Assembly (NCBI RefSeq): GCF_030295425.1
Contig: NZ_AP027081.1
Coordinates: forward strand, 4,075,001 to 4,139,000
Direction: 5' to 3'
DNA length: 64,000 bases
Source of the DNA: Mesoterricola sediminis
GTDB taxonomy: Bacteria; Acidobacteriota; Holophagae; Holophagales; Holophagaceae
Shown here piece by piece: positions 27,756-37,400 of the stretch. The position numbers were made by a program, and so were the translations under genes. How positions within the stretch are numbered: the stretch's first letter is position 1; every line of letters begins with the position of its first letter. The notes under the pieces are model-generated. The model saw nothing but the letters and a program-made list of their open reading frames with translations. It was not told where the DNA came from and made no database searches.

Positions 27756-29447
27756 ATGTGCGGAATCCTCGCCATCCTCGACATCGACCCGGCCCGGTCC
27801 CATCCCGCCGAGCTCCGGCGGCAGGCCCTCGCCATGGCGCGGAAGCTGCGCCACCGGGGGCCCGACTGGAGCGGGATCCGCAGCGACGGGCGCGCCATCC
27901 TGGCCCACGAGCGCCTGTCCATCGTGGACGTGGAGCACGGGGCCCAGCCGCTGGAGGATGTGCGGACGGGCTGCCTGTTGACGGTCAACGGTGAGATCTA
28001 CAACCACCAGGAGCTCCGCCGGGGCCTGCGGGACGCCCACCTGTTCCAGACCCGCTCGGACTGCGAGGTGATCCTGTACCTCTACGAGGAGGATTCGCCG
28101 CGCGCCTTCCTCAACCGCATGAACGGGATCTTCGCGTTCGTCCTCTACGATCCCCGCCGGGACACCTGGCTGATCGCCCGTGACCCCCTCGGGGTGGTGC
28201 CCCTGTACCTGGGCTGGGACCGGAACGAGAACCTCTACGCCGCCTCCGAGCTCAAGGCGCTGGCCGGCACCTGCGAGCGCATCCAGGAATTCCCGCCGGG
28301 GTGCTACCTGCTGGGAAGCGAGCGGGAGAAGGGTTTCCAGCGCTACTACACGCCGGCCTGGGCCGAACCCGGCCACGTGCCGGACCGCCCTGCCGATCCG
28401 ACGGCCATCCGCGAGGCCCTCCAGGCCGCGGTCCACCGCCAGCTCATGTGCGACGTCCCCTACGGCCTCCTGATCTCGGGCGGGGTGGACTCCTCCATCA
28501 TCGCGGCGGTGGCGGCCCAGTACCGCGAGGCGCGGGTGGAGGAGGAGGACCGCGGCCCCTCCTGGTGGCCCCGCATCCACTCCTTCGCCGTGGGCCTGGA
28601 GGGGGCGCCGGACCTGGCTCCCGCCCGCCGCGTGGCGGAGCACATCGGGGCCATCCACCACGAGATCCACTTCACCGTCCAGGAGGGGCTGGACGCCCTC
28701 TCCGACGTGATCTACCACCTGGAGACCTTCGACATCACGACGGTCCGGGCCTCCACGCCCATGTTCCTCATGATGCGGAAGATCCGCGCCATGGGCATCA
28801 AGATGGTCCTCTCCGGCGAGGGCGCCGACGAGATCTTCGGGGGCTACCTGTACTTCCACAAGGCGCCCTCGGGGGCGGCCCTCCACGAGGAGACGGTGCG
28901 CAAGCTCTCGAAGCTGCACCTCTACGACTGCCTGCGGGCCAACAAGTCCGCGGCGGCCTGGAGCGTGGAGGCCCGGGTGCCCTTCCTGGACCGGGAGTTC
29001 CTCGACGTGGCCATGGCCATGGACCCGGCGGCGAAGCTGCCCCGCAACACCGCCAGCGGCATGGAGAAGCACCTGCTGAGGGAGGCCTTCGACGGCTGGA
29101 TCCCGGACGAGGTGCTCTGGCGCCAGAAGGAGCAGTTCTCGGACGGGGTGGGCTACCGCTGGATCGACAGCCTCAAGGCCCACGCGGAGATCGAGGTCAC
29201 GGACGGCATGATGCGCGGCGCCGCGGAGCGGTTCCCCGTGAAGACCCCGCTCACCAAGGAGGCCTACCTCTACCGCCAGATCTTCGAGAGCCACTTCCCC
29301 ATGGCGACGGCCGTCAACTGCGTGCCCTTCGAGGCCAGCGTCGCCTGCAGCACCCCGGCGGCCCTGGCCTGGGATCCCAGCTTCGCGGGACGGGCCGACC
29401 CCTCGGGCCGGGCCGTCGCCGGGGTCCACCGGGACGCGCTCGGGTGA
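27756..29447 (+). CDS. asnB: Asparagine synthetase, glutamine-hydrolysing
   Basis: This 563-residue two-domain enzyme makes asparagine from aspartate, ATP and glutamine. Its N-terminal Ntn glutaminase domain starts with Met-Cys (MCGILAILD), the Cys becoming the nucleophile after Met removal, so ATG 27756 must be the start. RHRGPDW and VNGEIYNHQELR are conserved. The C-terminal synthetase has the PP-loop LLISGGVDSS (about 240-249) and LSGEGADEIFGGY (about 352). AGGAG is 5 nt upstream. A terminator abuts the RBS. The last 30 residues are a non-conserved tail. It ends 10 bp before the stop of the convergent histidine kinase. Confidence 0.94.
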   Translation: MCGILAILDIDPARSHPAELRRQALAMARKLRHRGPDWSGIRSDGRAILAHERLSIVDVEHGAQPLEDVRTGCLLTVNGEIYNHQELRRGLRDAHLFQTRSDCEVILYLYEEDSPRAFLNRMNGIFAFVLYDPRRDTWLIARDPLGVVPLYLGWDRNENLYAASELKALAGTCERIQEFPPGCYLLGSEREKGFQRYYTPAWAEPGHVPDRPADPTAIREALQAAVHRQLMCDVPYGLLISGGVDSSIIAAVAAQYREARVEEEDRGPSWWPRIHSFAVGLEGAPDLAPARRVAEHIGAIHHEIHFTVQEGLDALSDVIYHLETFDITTVRASTPMFLMMRKIRAMGIKMVLSGEGADEIFGGYLYFHKAPSGAALHEETVRKLSKLHLYDCLRANKSAAAWSVEARVPFLDREFLDVAMAMDPAAKLPRNTASGMEKHLLREAFDGWIPDEVLWRQKEQFSDGVGYRWIDSLKAHAEIEVTDGMMRGAAERFPVKTPLTKEAYLYRQIFESHFPMATAVNCVPFEASVACSTPAALAWDPSFAGRADPSGRAVAGVHRDALG

Positions 29448-29456
29448 GGGAGGGCC

Positions 29457-32400
29457 TCAGCGGGGCTCCTCCACGCCGCCCAGGGACTCGAGGAAGGCCC
29501 GGGCGGCCTTGAAGGCCTCCGTGGCGGCGTCGGCGAGGCCGGGGACCGGGAGCGGGTCCCCGGCCTCGGCGGCCGCCTCCAGGCGCTCGCAGGCGGTGCC
29601 GAGGGCGGTGAGGCCGATGGTGCGGGCCGAGCCCTTGAGGGCGTGGGCGGCGAAGGCGAGGCCTCGGCCGTCGCCCTCCGAGGCGGCCCGCCGGAGATCC
29701 TCCACCAGGGCGATGCCGCGCCCCAGGAAGGGATCCACGATGGCCTCGCGGAACGCCACCGCGTCGCGGCCGAACACCTGCCAGACCTTGTCGAAGAGCA
29801 CCGCGTCCAGGGCGAGGCCGGGGTCGGGGGCCGGGAAGCTCCCCGCGGCGTCGGGCACCGGAGTCGGGGCCTCCCCCTTCAGCCAGCGGCCCACGGCCGT
29901 GAGCATGGCCTCCCGGGTGATGGGCTTGGTGAGGTAGTCGTCCATGCCCGCGTCGAGGCAGCGGGCCCGGTCCCCGGCCATGGCGTTGGCGGTCATGGCG
30001 ACGACGGGCACGCGCCGGCCGGTGAGGGCCTCCTGCTCCCGGAGGAGGCGGGTGGCCTGGAACCCGTCCATTTCGGGCATCTGGCAATCCATCAGGACCA
30101 GATCGAAGCCCGTCCGCTCCGCCGCGGCCAGGGCCTCCAGGCCATCCCGGGCGACCGTCACCTCCAGGCCCGCCTCCTCCAGGAACTTGCGGGCGATGGC
30201 CTGGTTGACCTCATGGTCTTCCGCCAGGAGAACCCGTCCGGTCAGGCGCTGAACGGGCCGCTCAGCCCCGCGCCGGATCGGGTCGGGGAGGGACTGCCGC
30301 ACCACCTCGGGGCGGCCCGGCTCGCGGCCCAGGGCGGCCCGGAGGGCATGGACGAGGCTCTTCCGGTTGATGGGCTTGAACAGGTAGGCGTCGAACCAGG
30401 GACCCGCCCTGCGCACCGAGCCGTCCCCCACGGCGGTGCCGGTGAGCAGGGCAAGGGCCAGGGGCGAGAACCGGGGATCCTCCCGGAGGGCCTGGGCGAA
30501 GGCGCTGCCGTCCTCCCGGCCCTGGAGGTGGAAGTCCACGGTGACGGCGTCGAAGGGGGTCCCCTGCGCGAGGGCCTCCGCCAGCAGGGCCCGGGCCTCC
30601 GGGGCCGAGGCGGCGCAGGCCGGTTCGGCTCCGGCGGCCTCCAGCTGCCGGGCCAGCAGCTTCTGGTCCAGGGGGTTGTCATCCAGGATGAGGATCCGCT
30701 TCCCGGCCAGGTCTTCCGGCATGCGGGGTTCGGGGGGCGCGGCGGGATCGGCCTGGAGGGGGAGTTCCACGAACAGGGTGGTGCCGAGGCCGGGCCGGCT
30801 CTCCAGGCGGACCGAGCCGCCCATGGAGGCCAGGATGCGCTTGACCAGCACGAGGCCGAGGCCGGTGCCGCCGAAGCGGCGGGCCGTGGAGGACTCCGCC
30901 TGCACGAAGGGCTGGAAGAGGCGCCCCTGCTTTTCCTCGGGGATGCCGATCCCCGTGTCCTGCACGGTGAGGCGGAAGGGGCCGTCCGGATCCCGCTCGA
31001 CGCCGATGAAGACGTGGCCCTCCTCCGTGAACTTGATGGCGTTGCTCACCAGGTTGTTGAGCACCTGGCGGACGCGTCCCGCGTCCCCCACCACCCGGGC
31101 CGGGGTGGCGGGATCGTAGTCGACCAGGACCTCCACCCGCCGGTTGCGGAGCCGGGCGCGGAACAGCTCCGCCACCTCGAAGACCAGTTCCTCCAGGTCG
31201 AAGGGCAGACTGGCCAGGGAAAGCTGACCCGCCTCGATCTTGGAGAAATCGAGGAGGTCGTTGAGCAGGTCCAGGAGGGCCTCGCCGGAGCGGTTGATGG
31301 CCAGGACGTAATCCTGCTGCTCCGGGGAGAGGGAGGTTCCGGCCAGGAGCTCGGCCATGCCCAGCACGCCGTGGAGGGGGGTCCGGATCTCGTGGCTCAT
31401 GTTGGCGAGGAATTCCGACTTGGCGACGCTGGCGGCGTTGGCGCGCTGGGTCTCCTCCTGGAGCAGGCTGTTCAGGCGGCCGGCTTCCTCCAGGGCGCGG
31501 CGCTGGGCCAGTTCCGCGTTCATGAGGTCCGTGATCTCCGCGATGCTGCCCACCATGCGCAGGGGCGCGCCGGCGGCATCCCGCTCCACCACCTGCCCCC
31601 GGTCCAGCACCCAGACCGTCTCGCCATCGGTGCGGCGGAGGCGGTGCCGGCTCAGGTAGGGCGCCCCCGTGTCCAGGCTCGCCTGGATTCGGTCCTGCAG
31701 CGCGGGCAGGTCGTCGGGGAAGATCCAGGCGGAGAAGGTGTCGAAGGGGTGCTCCAGGAAGCGCTCGTCCAGGCCCAGGATCCGGCACCAGCGCACGTTG
31801 TGCGTCACGCGGCCGCTGCGGATCTCCCAGTCCCAGATGCCCTCCCCCGTGGCCTCCATGGCGTAGGTGAGCCGGCGTTCGGCCTGGATGCGGGGGGTCT
31901 CGTCCCGCATGCTCACCAGGAAGGTGTTGCCCTCGGGGACGGGCAAGCGCGACAGGGCGATGGTGGCGATGAAGGAGGTGCCGTCGGGCCGGACATGGGT
32001 CCAGTCGAAGCGGATCACCCCCACCTCCGATGCCCGGCGCAGGTGGCGGCGCGCCAGGTCCACGCTGGGGGTGCCATCCGGCTGGACCTCCGGCGAGAAA
32101 TCCACCGGGGAATGCCCCAGGAGGGACGCCCGGTCCACCCCCAGCAGGGACAGGGCCGAGGGATTGCAGGCGGTGTAGCGGCCCCCCGTCATGAGGAGGT
32201 AGGCGTCGGGGGACTCGTCGAAGAGCATGCGGTGGCGGGCCTCGCTCAGGGAGAGCTTGTGCTCGGTGGCCTTCCGCTCCGTGATGTCCTCCCAGGTCCA
32301 GATGCTGCCGCGGGCGGGGTCCTGGGGATCGACGAGGGAGCCGCACAGCCAGACCCAGATGGGCGTGCCGTCCTTGCGGACCATCGCCACCTCGGCCTTG

Positions 32401-34025
32401 TGGACGCCGCCGGCCAGGATGACCGGGTAGGCCTGGGCCCGGAGGGCCTCGTAGGCGGCCTCGTCGGGATACACCCGCCGCACGGAGCTGCCCTCCAGCT
32501 CTTCGGAAGACCAGCCCACCAGGCCCGCCATGCGGCGGTTGGTCCACACGAAGTGGCGGTCCTTCACGTGGGTGATGCCCACGCTGGCCGAATCGAGGAT
32601 GGCCTGCTGCTCCCGGCTGAGGCGGGCCAGTTCGTCCCGCAGGTTGCGGGCCTCCGTCACGTCCCGGCCCACGGCCAGCACGCCCAGCACCTTGCCGTTC
32701 GCATCCCGCACCGGGGACTTGAGGGTGTCCACGTGGAGCACCCGGCCATCGGGGTAGTGGTGGACTTCGTCGATGTGGATGGGGCCGCCCCCCTCCAGCG
32801 CCCGGTGATCGTCCCGGCGGAACCCCGCCGCCATCTCCGGAGGATAGAGGTCCTCGTCCCGCAGGCCGACGATCTCCGACCGCGTCCGCCCCTCCAGCTC
32901 CTGGAAGGCCGGGTTGCAGGCCAGGTACCGCCCGTCCAGCCCCTTGAAGAACACCACGTCCGGGATGGCGTCCAGGAGGCTCTTGAACATGGATTCGCCG
33001 GCCTGGGCCCGGGACATGGCCAGGTCGCGGGCCCGGGCCAGCTCCCAGGCGAGGGTGGCCAGGAGGAGGGTCGCCAGGGCCCCCGTCAGGATCACGACGC
33101 CCTCGCGGCCCCGCAGGCGCTCCAGGACGCCGGGCTCCCGGCGCCACGCGGTGACGGTCCAGGTCCGATGGCCGACCTCCAGACGCCCGCGCGCCGTGGC
33201 CCCCACCGGGGCGGTTCCGGCCTGGAAAAGGAGGCTGCCGGCCCCGTCCGCGGGGCCGTCGTGCAGGGTGACGGCCAGGTCCTCCGGCAGGGGCCCCAGG
33301 GTACCCTCCAAGAGGTCGGCCATGCGGAAGGGCGCGTAGATCCAGCCCAGGAGACCCTGCTGCCGATCCGCGGCCGGGCGGGGCGTGGACGGCAGGTCCT
33401 GGGGGCGCCGCACGGGCAGGTACATGAGGAAGCCCGCCTGGAGGTCCTTCCCCGATTCCTGGACGAGGGTCACCGGGCCGCTGACGACGATGTCGTCCTG
33501 GGCCGCCGCCTGGTCCATGGCGGCGCGGCGCACGGGGTCGGTGTACATGTCGTAGCCGAAGGCCCGCAGGTTGCGGCCGGTCAGGGGCTCCAGGTAGACG
33601 ATGGCCGTGGCGGGACCCGCCCCCGGGTCGGGCCGGATGGCGTAGTCGGGGAACCCCTCGGCCCGCACCCGGGCTTCGTGGACGGCCTTGCTCCCCGGCG
33701 GGATCCAGGCGGCGAAGCCCACGCCCTGGATCCCGGGGAAGGCGCGGTCGAAATCCACGCCGTCCACGTAGGCCCGGAACTGGGCCCGGTCCATGGGCGC
33801 GAACCGGAAGAGGGTCCGCCCGTCGCGCAGGATCTGGGCGTAGGCGTCCATGCGCTGGCGGATGCGGCCCATGGCGTCCTGCATCTCCAGTTCCACCTGG
33901 ACCTTGCCGTCCTGGATGGCGTCGGCCCGGGCGGACCGCCAGATGGCGAAGGTGATCACCGCCCCGCAGGCCGCCACGAAGGCGGGGGCCATCCAGGCCG
34001 GGAATTTCCGGAGCCGCAGCTTCAC
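29457..34025 (-). CDS. Hybrid sensor histidine kinase: CHASE, PAS, HisKA, REC-REC, HPt
   Basis: This 1522-residue membrane sensor has a TM helix at about 12-30 and a periplasmic CHASE domain at about 45-290 (FPGIQGVGFAAWIP, AFGYDMYTDPVRRAAMD). A second TM helix follows at about 308-328. Four PAS-like domains start near 345, 472, 595 and 715. The kinase core has the phospho-His in ANMSHEIRTPL (about 877) and an HATPase with GTGLGLVLVKRI (about 1050). Receiver 1 (about 1104-1228) has its Asp in VTVDFHL. Receiver 2 (about 1262-1380) has VLMDCQMPEMDG. The HPt domain (about 1420-1518) carries AHALKGSA. It is a complete internal phosphorelay whose output regulator is not adjacent. A porin gene follows upstream on the same strand. 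Confidence 0.93.
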   Translation of the reverse strand: MKLRLRKFPAWMAPAFVAACGAVITFAIWRSARADAIQDGKVQVELEMQDAMGRIRQRMDAYAQILRDGRTLFRFAPMDRAQFRAYVDGVDFDRAFPGIQGVGFAAWIPPGSKAVHEARVRAEGFPDYAIRPDPGAGPATAIVYLEPLTGRNLRAFGYDMYTDPVRRAAMDQAAAQDDIVVSGPVTLVQESGKDLQAGFLMYLPVRRPQDLPSTPRPAADRQQGLLGWIYAPFRMADLLEGTLGPLPEDLAVTLHDGPADGAGSLLFQAGTAPVGATARGRLEVGHRTWTVTAWRREPGVLERLRGREGVVILTGALATLLLATLAWELARARDLAMSRAQAGESMFKSLLDAIPDVVFFKGLDGRYLACNPAFQELEGRTRSEIVGLRDEDLYPPEMAAGFRRDDHRALEGGGPIHIDEVHHYPDGRVLHVDTLKSPVRDANGKVLGVLAVGRDVTEARNLRDELARLSREQQAILDSASVGITHVKDRHFVWTNRRMAGLVGWSSEELEGSSVRRVYPDEAAYEALRAQAYPVILAGGVHKAEVAMVRKDGTPIWVWLCGSLVDPQDPARGSIWTWEDITERKATEHKLSLSEARHRMLFDESPDAYLLMTGGRYTACNPSALSLLGVDRASLLGHSPVDFSPEVQPDGTPSVDLARRHLRRASEVGVIRFDWTHVRPDGTSFIATIALSRLPVPEGNTFLVSMRDETPRIQAERRLTYAMEATGEGIWDWEIRSGRVTHNVRWCRILGLDERFLEHPFDTFSAWIFPDDLPALQDRIQASLDTGAPYLSRHRLRRTDGETVWVLDRGQVVERDAAGAPLRMVGSIAEITDLMNAELAQRRALEEAGRLNSLLQEETQRANAASVAKSEFLANMSHEIRTPLHGVLGMAELLAGTSLSPEQQDYVLAINRSGEALLDLLNDLLDFSKIEAGQLSLASLPFDLEELVFEVAELFRARLRNRRVEVLVDYDPATPARVVGDAGRVRQVLNNLVSNAIKFTEEGHVFIGVERDPDGPFRLTVQDTGIGIPEEKQGRLFQPFVQAESSTARRFGGTGLGLVLVKRILASMGGSVRLESRPGLGTTLFVELPLQADPAAPPEPRMPEDLAGKRILILDDNPLDQKLLARQLEAAGAEPACAASAPEARALLAEALAQGTPFDAVTVDFHLQGREDGSAFAQALREDPRFSPLALALLTGTAVGDGSVRRAGPWFDAYLFKPINRKSLVHALRAALGREPGRPEVVRQSLPDPIRRGAERPVQRLTGRVLLAEDHEVNQAIARKFLEEAGLEVTVARDGLEALAAAERTGFDLVLMDCQMPEMDGFQATRLLREQEALTGRRVPVVAMTANAMAGDRARCLDAGMDDYLTKPITREAMLTAVGRWLKGEAPTPVPDAAGSFPAPDPGLALDAVLFDKVWQVFGRDAVAFREAIVDPFLGRGIALVEDLRRAASEGDGRGLAFAAHALKGSARTIGLTALGTACERLEAAAEAGDPLPVPGLADAATEAFKAARAFLESLGGVEEPR

Positions 34026-34187
34026 GGCCCCACCTCGGCGCCGCCCTCCGCGGGCCGGGAGGAGGGCACCGGAGGGGGGGCGGCAGGGCCCATGGCGGAC
34101 AGGAACATGGCGGTCCAGAAGGGGAAGGGTCCCATTACGCCGTCAATCGCCGACGGGGTCAATGGTTATTCATGGCGCCCCGGGCCG

Positions 34188-35516
34188 TCAGAACGCGCCG
34201 TGCACCCGCAGCGCGAACACCTGGACCGGCCCCCGCGCGCGGTTCATGCCGGGGTTCCAGAGGCGCTGCGCATCCCCGGTCACGGTGATCCCGGGGGCCA
34301 GGGCCACGGCGTAGAAGGCCTCCAGGATCCGCTCGGCGCCCTCTGCCAGGCGGCCGTCGCCCAGCAGGAAGCCCTGGCCGCCCTGGGCCAGGTAGGCCGC
34401 GTGGTCCCGGCTCAGGCCGTTGGCGGCGAAGGCGACCCCCAACCGGTCCTGGGGGCGGTGCCAGGCTTTCCCGGCCGCCGAAAGGCCCGCCGCCAGGGAC
34501 CGGTCCGCCTCCGTGAAGGCCCAGCTCTCGGTCCGGCCGTCGTTCCAGCCGGCCCGCAGGAAGACGCCGGTCCCCTCCGCCAGATCCTGCTCCACATTCA
34601 GGCCGGCGCCGGACTTGGTGCGCCCGGGAGCCCGGGTGGCGTCCACCGCCGGAGGCGTCAGGGCCAAGGCGTCCCGGTACACCCCCATGCGCGCGTGGTT
34701 GGCGAACACCAGCACGGCCACCCGCCCCGGCAGGTCCCCCCACCGGTGCTCCCGCCCCACTTCCAGGACATCGCCGTGGGCCCGGGACACCTGATGATCG
34801 AAGGCCATCTGGTTCGCCGCCCGCGGCTCCAGGAAGCTGCCCAGCCGGACCGACCAGGCCTCCCAGGCCACCTCGGCCACGAGACCCCAGCTGTAGCCCC
34901 GGGTGTCCGCCGGGTAGTCCCAGGCGGCGGTGTCCATGAAGGACCAGTTCAGGAAGGCCGTGCGGGGATCCCCGGCCCAGCCGTTGAGGTCGAAGAGATC
35001 GTTCATGGCCATCTTGCCGGCCGTGAGCGTCAGGCGCCGGGAGTGCCGCGAACCGCCGAAGGCCAGCGGCCCCCCCTCCGCCTCCCGCGCCCCGGCCCCC
35101 GGCAGGGCCCACGTCTGGCGCAGGAACACCCGCGACAGGTTGGGCGCGACCTTGGGATCGCTGACCCGGTAGATCTCGCCGTTGGGGGCGCCGGCCAGGC
35201 CCTGCACGCGGCTGTCGCCCTTGCCCCCCAGCAGCTCCGGGGTGACGACGACCTCGCCCCCCGTCCAGGGCCGCCAGCCCAGGCAGAGGGTCGCGCTGAA
35301 GCTGCCCGCGACCTCCCGCCGGCTGGCGAAGCTGGCGGGCCCCGCGTAGGGGGACGGGAAGGCCCCGTGGCCCTGGAGGACGTACGTGGTCTGCCCGTGC
35401 ACGAACAGGGTCGCCCCGGGATCGTCGGCGGCCCGGAGGCGGGGCGTGGGAAGGCTCAGGGCCAGGAGGCCCGCGAAGGCCCGGGGCAGGGCCCGGCGGA
35501 GGAAGGTTCGGCGCAT
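34188..35516 (-). CDS. OprB-like carbohydrate-selective porin
   Basis: This 442-residue outer-membrane protein has a signal peptide starting MRRTFLRRALPRAFAGLLAL; RRTFL resembles a twin-arginine motif. The mature part is rich in alternating hydrophobic strands and aromatic residues and ends in a terminal Phe (RVHGAF), the usual beta-barrel sorting signal. Blocks such as LTAGKMAMNDLFDLNGWAGD, RTAFLNWSFMDTAAWDYPAD, RGYSWGL and a late RILEAFYAVALAPGITVTGD resemble OprB-family porins. Start 35516 was chosen for GGAG 7 nt upstream; an in-frame GTG at 35630 is possible. The substrate is unknown. It lies upstream of the hybrid kinase on the same strand. Confidence 0.8.
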   Translation of the reverse strand: MRRTFLRRALPRAFAGLLALSLPTPRLRAADDPGATLFVHGQTTYVLQGHGAFPSPYAGPASFASRREVAGSFSATLCLGWRPWTGGEVVVTPELLGGKGDSRVQGLAGAPNGEIYRVSDPKVAPNLSRVFLRQTWALPGAGAREAEGGPLAFGGSRHSRRLTLTAGKMAMNDLFDLNGWAGDPRTAFLNWSFMDTAAWDYPADTRGYSWGLVAEVAWEAWSVRLGSFLEPRAANQMAFDHQVSRAHGDVLEVGREHRWGDLPGRVAVLVFANHARMGVYRDALALTPPAVDATRAPGRTKSGAGLNVEQDLAEGTGVFLRAGWNDGRTESWAFTEADRSLAAGLSAAGKAWHRPQDRLGVAFAANGLSRDHAAYLAQGGQGFLLGDGRLAEGAERILEAFYAVALAPGITVTGDAQRLWNPGMNRARGPVQVFALRVHGAF

Positions 35517-35577
35517 GATCGGCTCCAGGGACGGCATCGGCTTCGGATCCCCGGCGGGACGCGATCCGCCAGGGCGT

Positions 35578-35649
35578 TCAGGCTTCGTCGCGGAGACCTC
35601 CGGACGGAGGTTCCGCGTGGGCTGGGGCACATTCGCCAGGCTGGCTCAT
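35578..35649 (-). CDS. Candidate 23-residue upstream ORF before the porin gene
   Basis: This short ORF begins at an ATG preceded by a perfect AAGGAGG (35655-35661) at 5-nt spacing, a better ribosome site than that of the porin. It encodes a Pro/Ala/Gly/Glu-rich peptide with no marked bias for one amino acid. Its 3' half contains a long hairpin (35589-35617). It ends 62 bp before the porin start in a different frame. It could be a regulatory upstream ORF or a small protein. Confidence 0.4.
   Translation of the reverse strand: MSQPGECAPAHAEPPSGGLRDEA
35589..35617 (-). promoter_or_regulatory. Hairpin in the porin 5' leader
   Basis: ACCTCC (35596-35601) and GGAGGT (35606-35611) pair around a GGAC loop. 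CGCGG/CCGCG (35589-35593, 35613-35617) extends the stem past a small internal bulge. It lies inside the candidate upstream ORF. The rest of the 238-bp divergent region to the diguanylate cyclase shows no further clear site. Confidence 0.45.
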
Positions 35650-35754
35650 CACGACCTCCTTTCCGGTTGGCCTTCCAGTCTACCCCAGGCCCAATCGTTT
35701 CCTTCCCTTCTGGTCCGATTCATGCACACTAGCGTCCAGCCTGCCGGAGGCGCC

Positions 35755-36822
35755 ATGGTGCCGTCCCCCCCCGCCGCCGCGGATGATGCCGAAATCCGAT
35801 TCCTGACGTTCCGGGACTTCGCCATCCGCCTGGGCTACTTCACCACCTTCGTCCCCCCCGCCCTGGCCCTGTTCTTCGGGCACCTCCAGCGGGACCTCGG
35901 CCGGCGGCCGATCCTGGGGCTCGCCGGCTCCACCCTGGCCGGCCTCCTCTACCCCGTGGCCATCCAGATCGGCTTGAGCCGCCGCGTCCTGCCCTGGCTG
36001 CTCTTCGGCACGGTCTCCGCCATGAACGTGGCCGTCATCTGGGCCCTTCCGGGCCTGCCGGGCGGCGTCCGGGCCAACCTGTGGCTCCTGGTCTTCCCCG
36101 GCCTGATCAGCGCGCTCCTCAGCATGCCCTTCACCCTGCGCCAGACGGCCCTGGAAGTGGCCGGCTCCCTCGCGGTGCCCCTGATCGCCCGGGCCACCTA
36201 TGCCCAGGCGTTCCCCCTGCTCGACTACTACGCCATCCTGGTCCCCATCCTCGTCATCTTCGCCTACTTCAAGGTCCTCCTGAACCGGCTCTTCCACCAG
36301 GCCCGGGCCCAGGTCCAGGAGATCCAGGCCCTGGCCGTCCACGATCCGCTCACGGGGCTGGACAACCGTCGCGCCTTCATGGACACCGGGCGCCGGCTGC
36401 TCGGGCTCGCCGCCCGGAACGGGCACCCCCTCGGCCTCATCATGCTGGACATCGACCACTTCAAACGCATCAACGACCAGTTCGGCCACGCCGCCGGGGA
36501 CCGGGTCCTCTGCGAAGCGGCCCAACGCATGACCCAGGCCCTCCGGACGACGGACCTGGTGGCCCGCATCGGCGGGGAGGAATTCGCGATGCTCCTGCCC
36601 GATGCCTCCCCCGCGGCCCTGGCGGCGGCCGCCGAGCGGGTCCGCCAGGCCTTCGCCGACGCCCCGATGCGCCTCGACGCGGAGGCGCTCCTGCCCGTCA
36701 CCGCCAGCCTCGGCACCGCCCAGCTCACCGTCGGCGACACCCTGGACGCCCTGCTCTCCCGGGCCGACCAGGCCCTCTACGCGGCCAAGGGCGCCGGGCG
36801 GAACCGCGTGGCCGCAGGCTAA
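35755..36822 (+). CDS. Membrane-bound diguanylate cyclase
   Basis: This 355-residue protein has an N-terminal membrane domain of about six helices (about 20-185), then a short linker helix and a GGDEF domain (about 195-355). The domain has DPLTGLDNRRAF, LDIDHFKRIND and the active-site loop GGEEF. RTTD five residues before the loop is the inhibitory I-site, so the enzyme should be active and product-inhibited, making cyclic di-GMP. GGAGG lies 4 nt before the ATG. The sensory membrane domain is not a family I can name. Confidence 0.92.
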   Translation: MVPSPPAAADDAEIRFLTFRDFAIRLGYFTTFVPPALALFFGHLQRDLGRRPILGLAGSTLAGLLYPVAIQIGLSRRVLPWLLFGTVSAMNVAVIWALPGLPGGVRANLWLLVFPGLISALLSMPFTLRQTALEVAGSLAVPLIARATYAQAFPLLDYYAILVPILVIFAYFKVLLNRLFHQARAQVQEIQALAVHDPLTGLDNRRAFMDTGRRLLGLAARNGHPLGLIMLDIDHFKRINDQFGHAAGDRVLCEAAQRMTQALRTTDLVARIGGEEFAMLLPDASPAALAAAAERVRQAFADAPMRLDAEALLPVTASLGTAQLTVGDTLDALLSRADQALYAAKGAGRNRVAAG

Positions 36823-36906
36823 GAGGAAAGTAAGCGTTCAGACGGATGCAGGCCGCCATGTCCCCCGACGACCGGATGGCTGCGCTCCTCGGATTCCCGC
36901 TTGCGA

Positions 36907-36931
36907 ATTCAGGTGCAGCTCATTCCTGAAT
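36907..36931 (+). terminator. Hairpin after the diguanylate cyclase gene
   Basis: ATTCAGG (36907-36913) and CCTGAAT (36925-36931) form a 7-bp stem with an 11-nt loop, 84 bp after the stop codon. No T run follows, so it is a weak terminator candidate. Confidence 0.35.
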
Positions 36932-36954
36932 GGGTCATGCGGCGGCCCTGCCAC

Positions 36955-36982
36955 TTGACGGGACTCGGACTGTAATTATCAT
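36955..36982 (+). promoter_or_regulatory. Promoter of the low-GC island genes
   Basis: TTGACG (36955-36960) and TATCAT (36977-36982) are separated by 16 bp, each matching five of six consensus bases. Transcription would start near 36989, about 30 bp before the first island gene. Confidence 0.55.
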
Positions 36983-37017
36983 GTGAGCTGAAATTGCACT
37001 CATAAATTGGATGTTAT

Positions 37018-37341
37018 GTGTCACTCAAAATTAATACATCGATTTTCGTTATCGCCTTGGTCGTTCCTTTGTATTCTGGCATCATTGAACCCCCTACTGG
37101 TGGACATCCCGGCATTCAACAGAAGTACTTTCCTGATGACCCCCTTTATGCTGGAGGAGGTGATGCAGCTAAAGTCGACTGCGCCCAGAAGTACCCTCAC
37201 GATTTGGGAGCACAATGCGTTTGTGAATGCCATAACACATATATAGATGATTGCTTAAAAAATCCAACAGAACCAGGTATCGGTGCAGCGTCCATCAAGC
37301 GAACAGGATGCATCGTGGATTGCAGCCTGAGGCACGATTGA
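37018..37341 (+). CDS. Unknown small secreted cysteine-rich protein
   Basis: This 107-residue ORF, starting at GTG, has a hydrophobic signal-like N-terminus (SLKINTSIFVIALVVPLYSG). It is followed by a polar mature region with seven cysteines in its second half, in the pattern C-x(12)-CxCxC, then C, C and C. Disulfide-rich export is implied. It is A+T-richer than any neighbour and resembles no family I know. An overlapping frame (from 37007) is open for 79 codons, so the reading frame is not certain. The signal-like start and promoter 30 bp upstream favour this one. The next gene starts 59 bp downstream in the same direction. Confidence 0.5.
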   Translation: MSLKINTSIFVIALVVPLYSGIIEPPTGGHPGIQQKYFPDDPLYAGGGDAAKVDCAQKYPHDLGAQCVCECHNTYIDDCLKNPTEPGIGAASIKRTGCIVDCSLRHD

Positions 37342-37400
37342 TCGATATCAGCCGTTTTCAAAGGTGCCAACGAGGAACCCTTTTCATAGGATGTAGATCA

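Noticed and set aside
29643-35732. 2029-codon + strand frame antisense to the hybrid kinase and porin
   Set aside because: No domains, no ribosome site, covers two motif-rich genes; the length only reflects rarity of stop codons in GC-rich DNA.
37007-37246. Alternative 79-codon frame overlapping the cysteine-rich ORF
   Set aside because: No signal peptide or cysteine pattern and it runs into a stop early; the 37018 frame has the better N-terminus, though certainty is limited.
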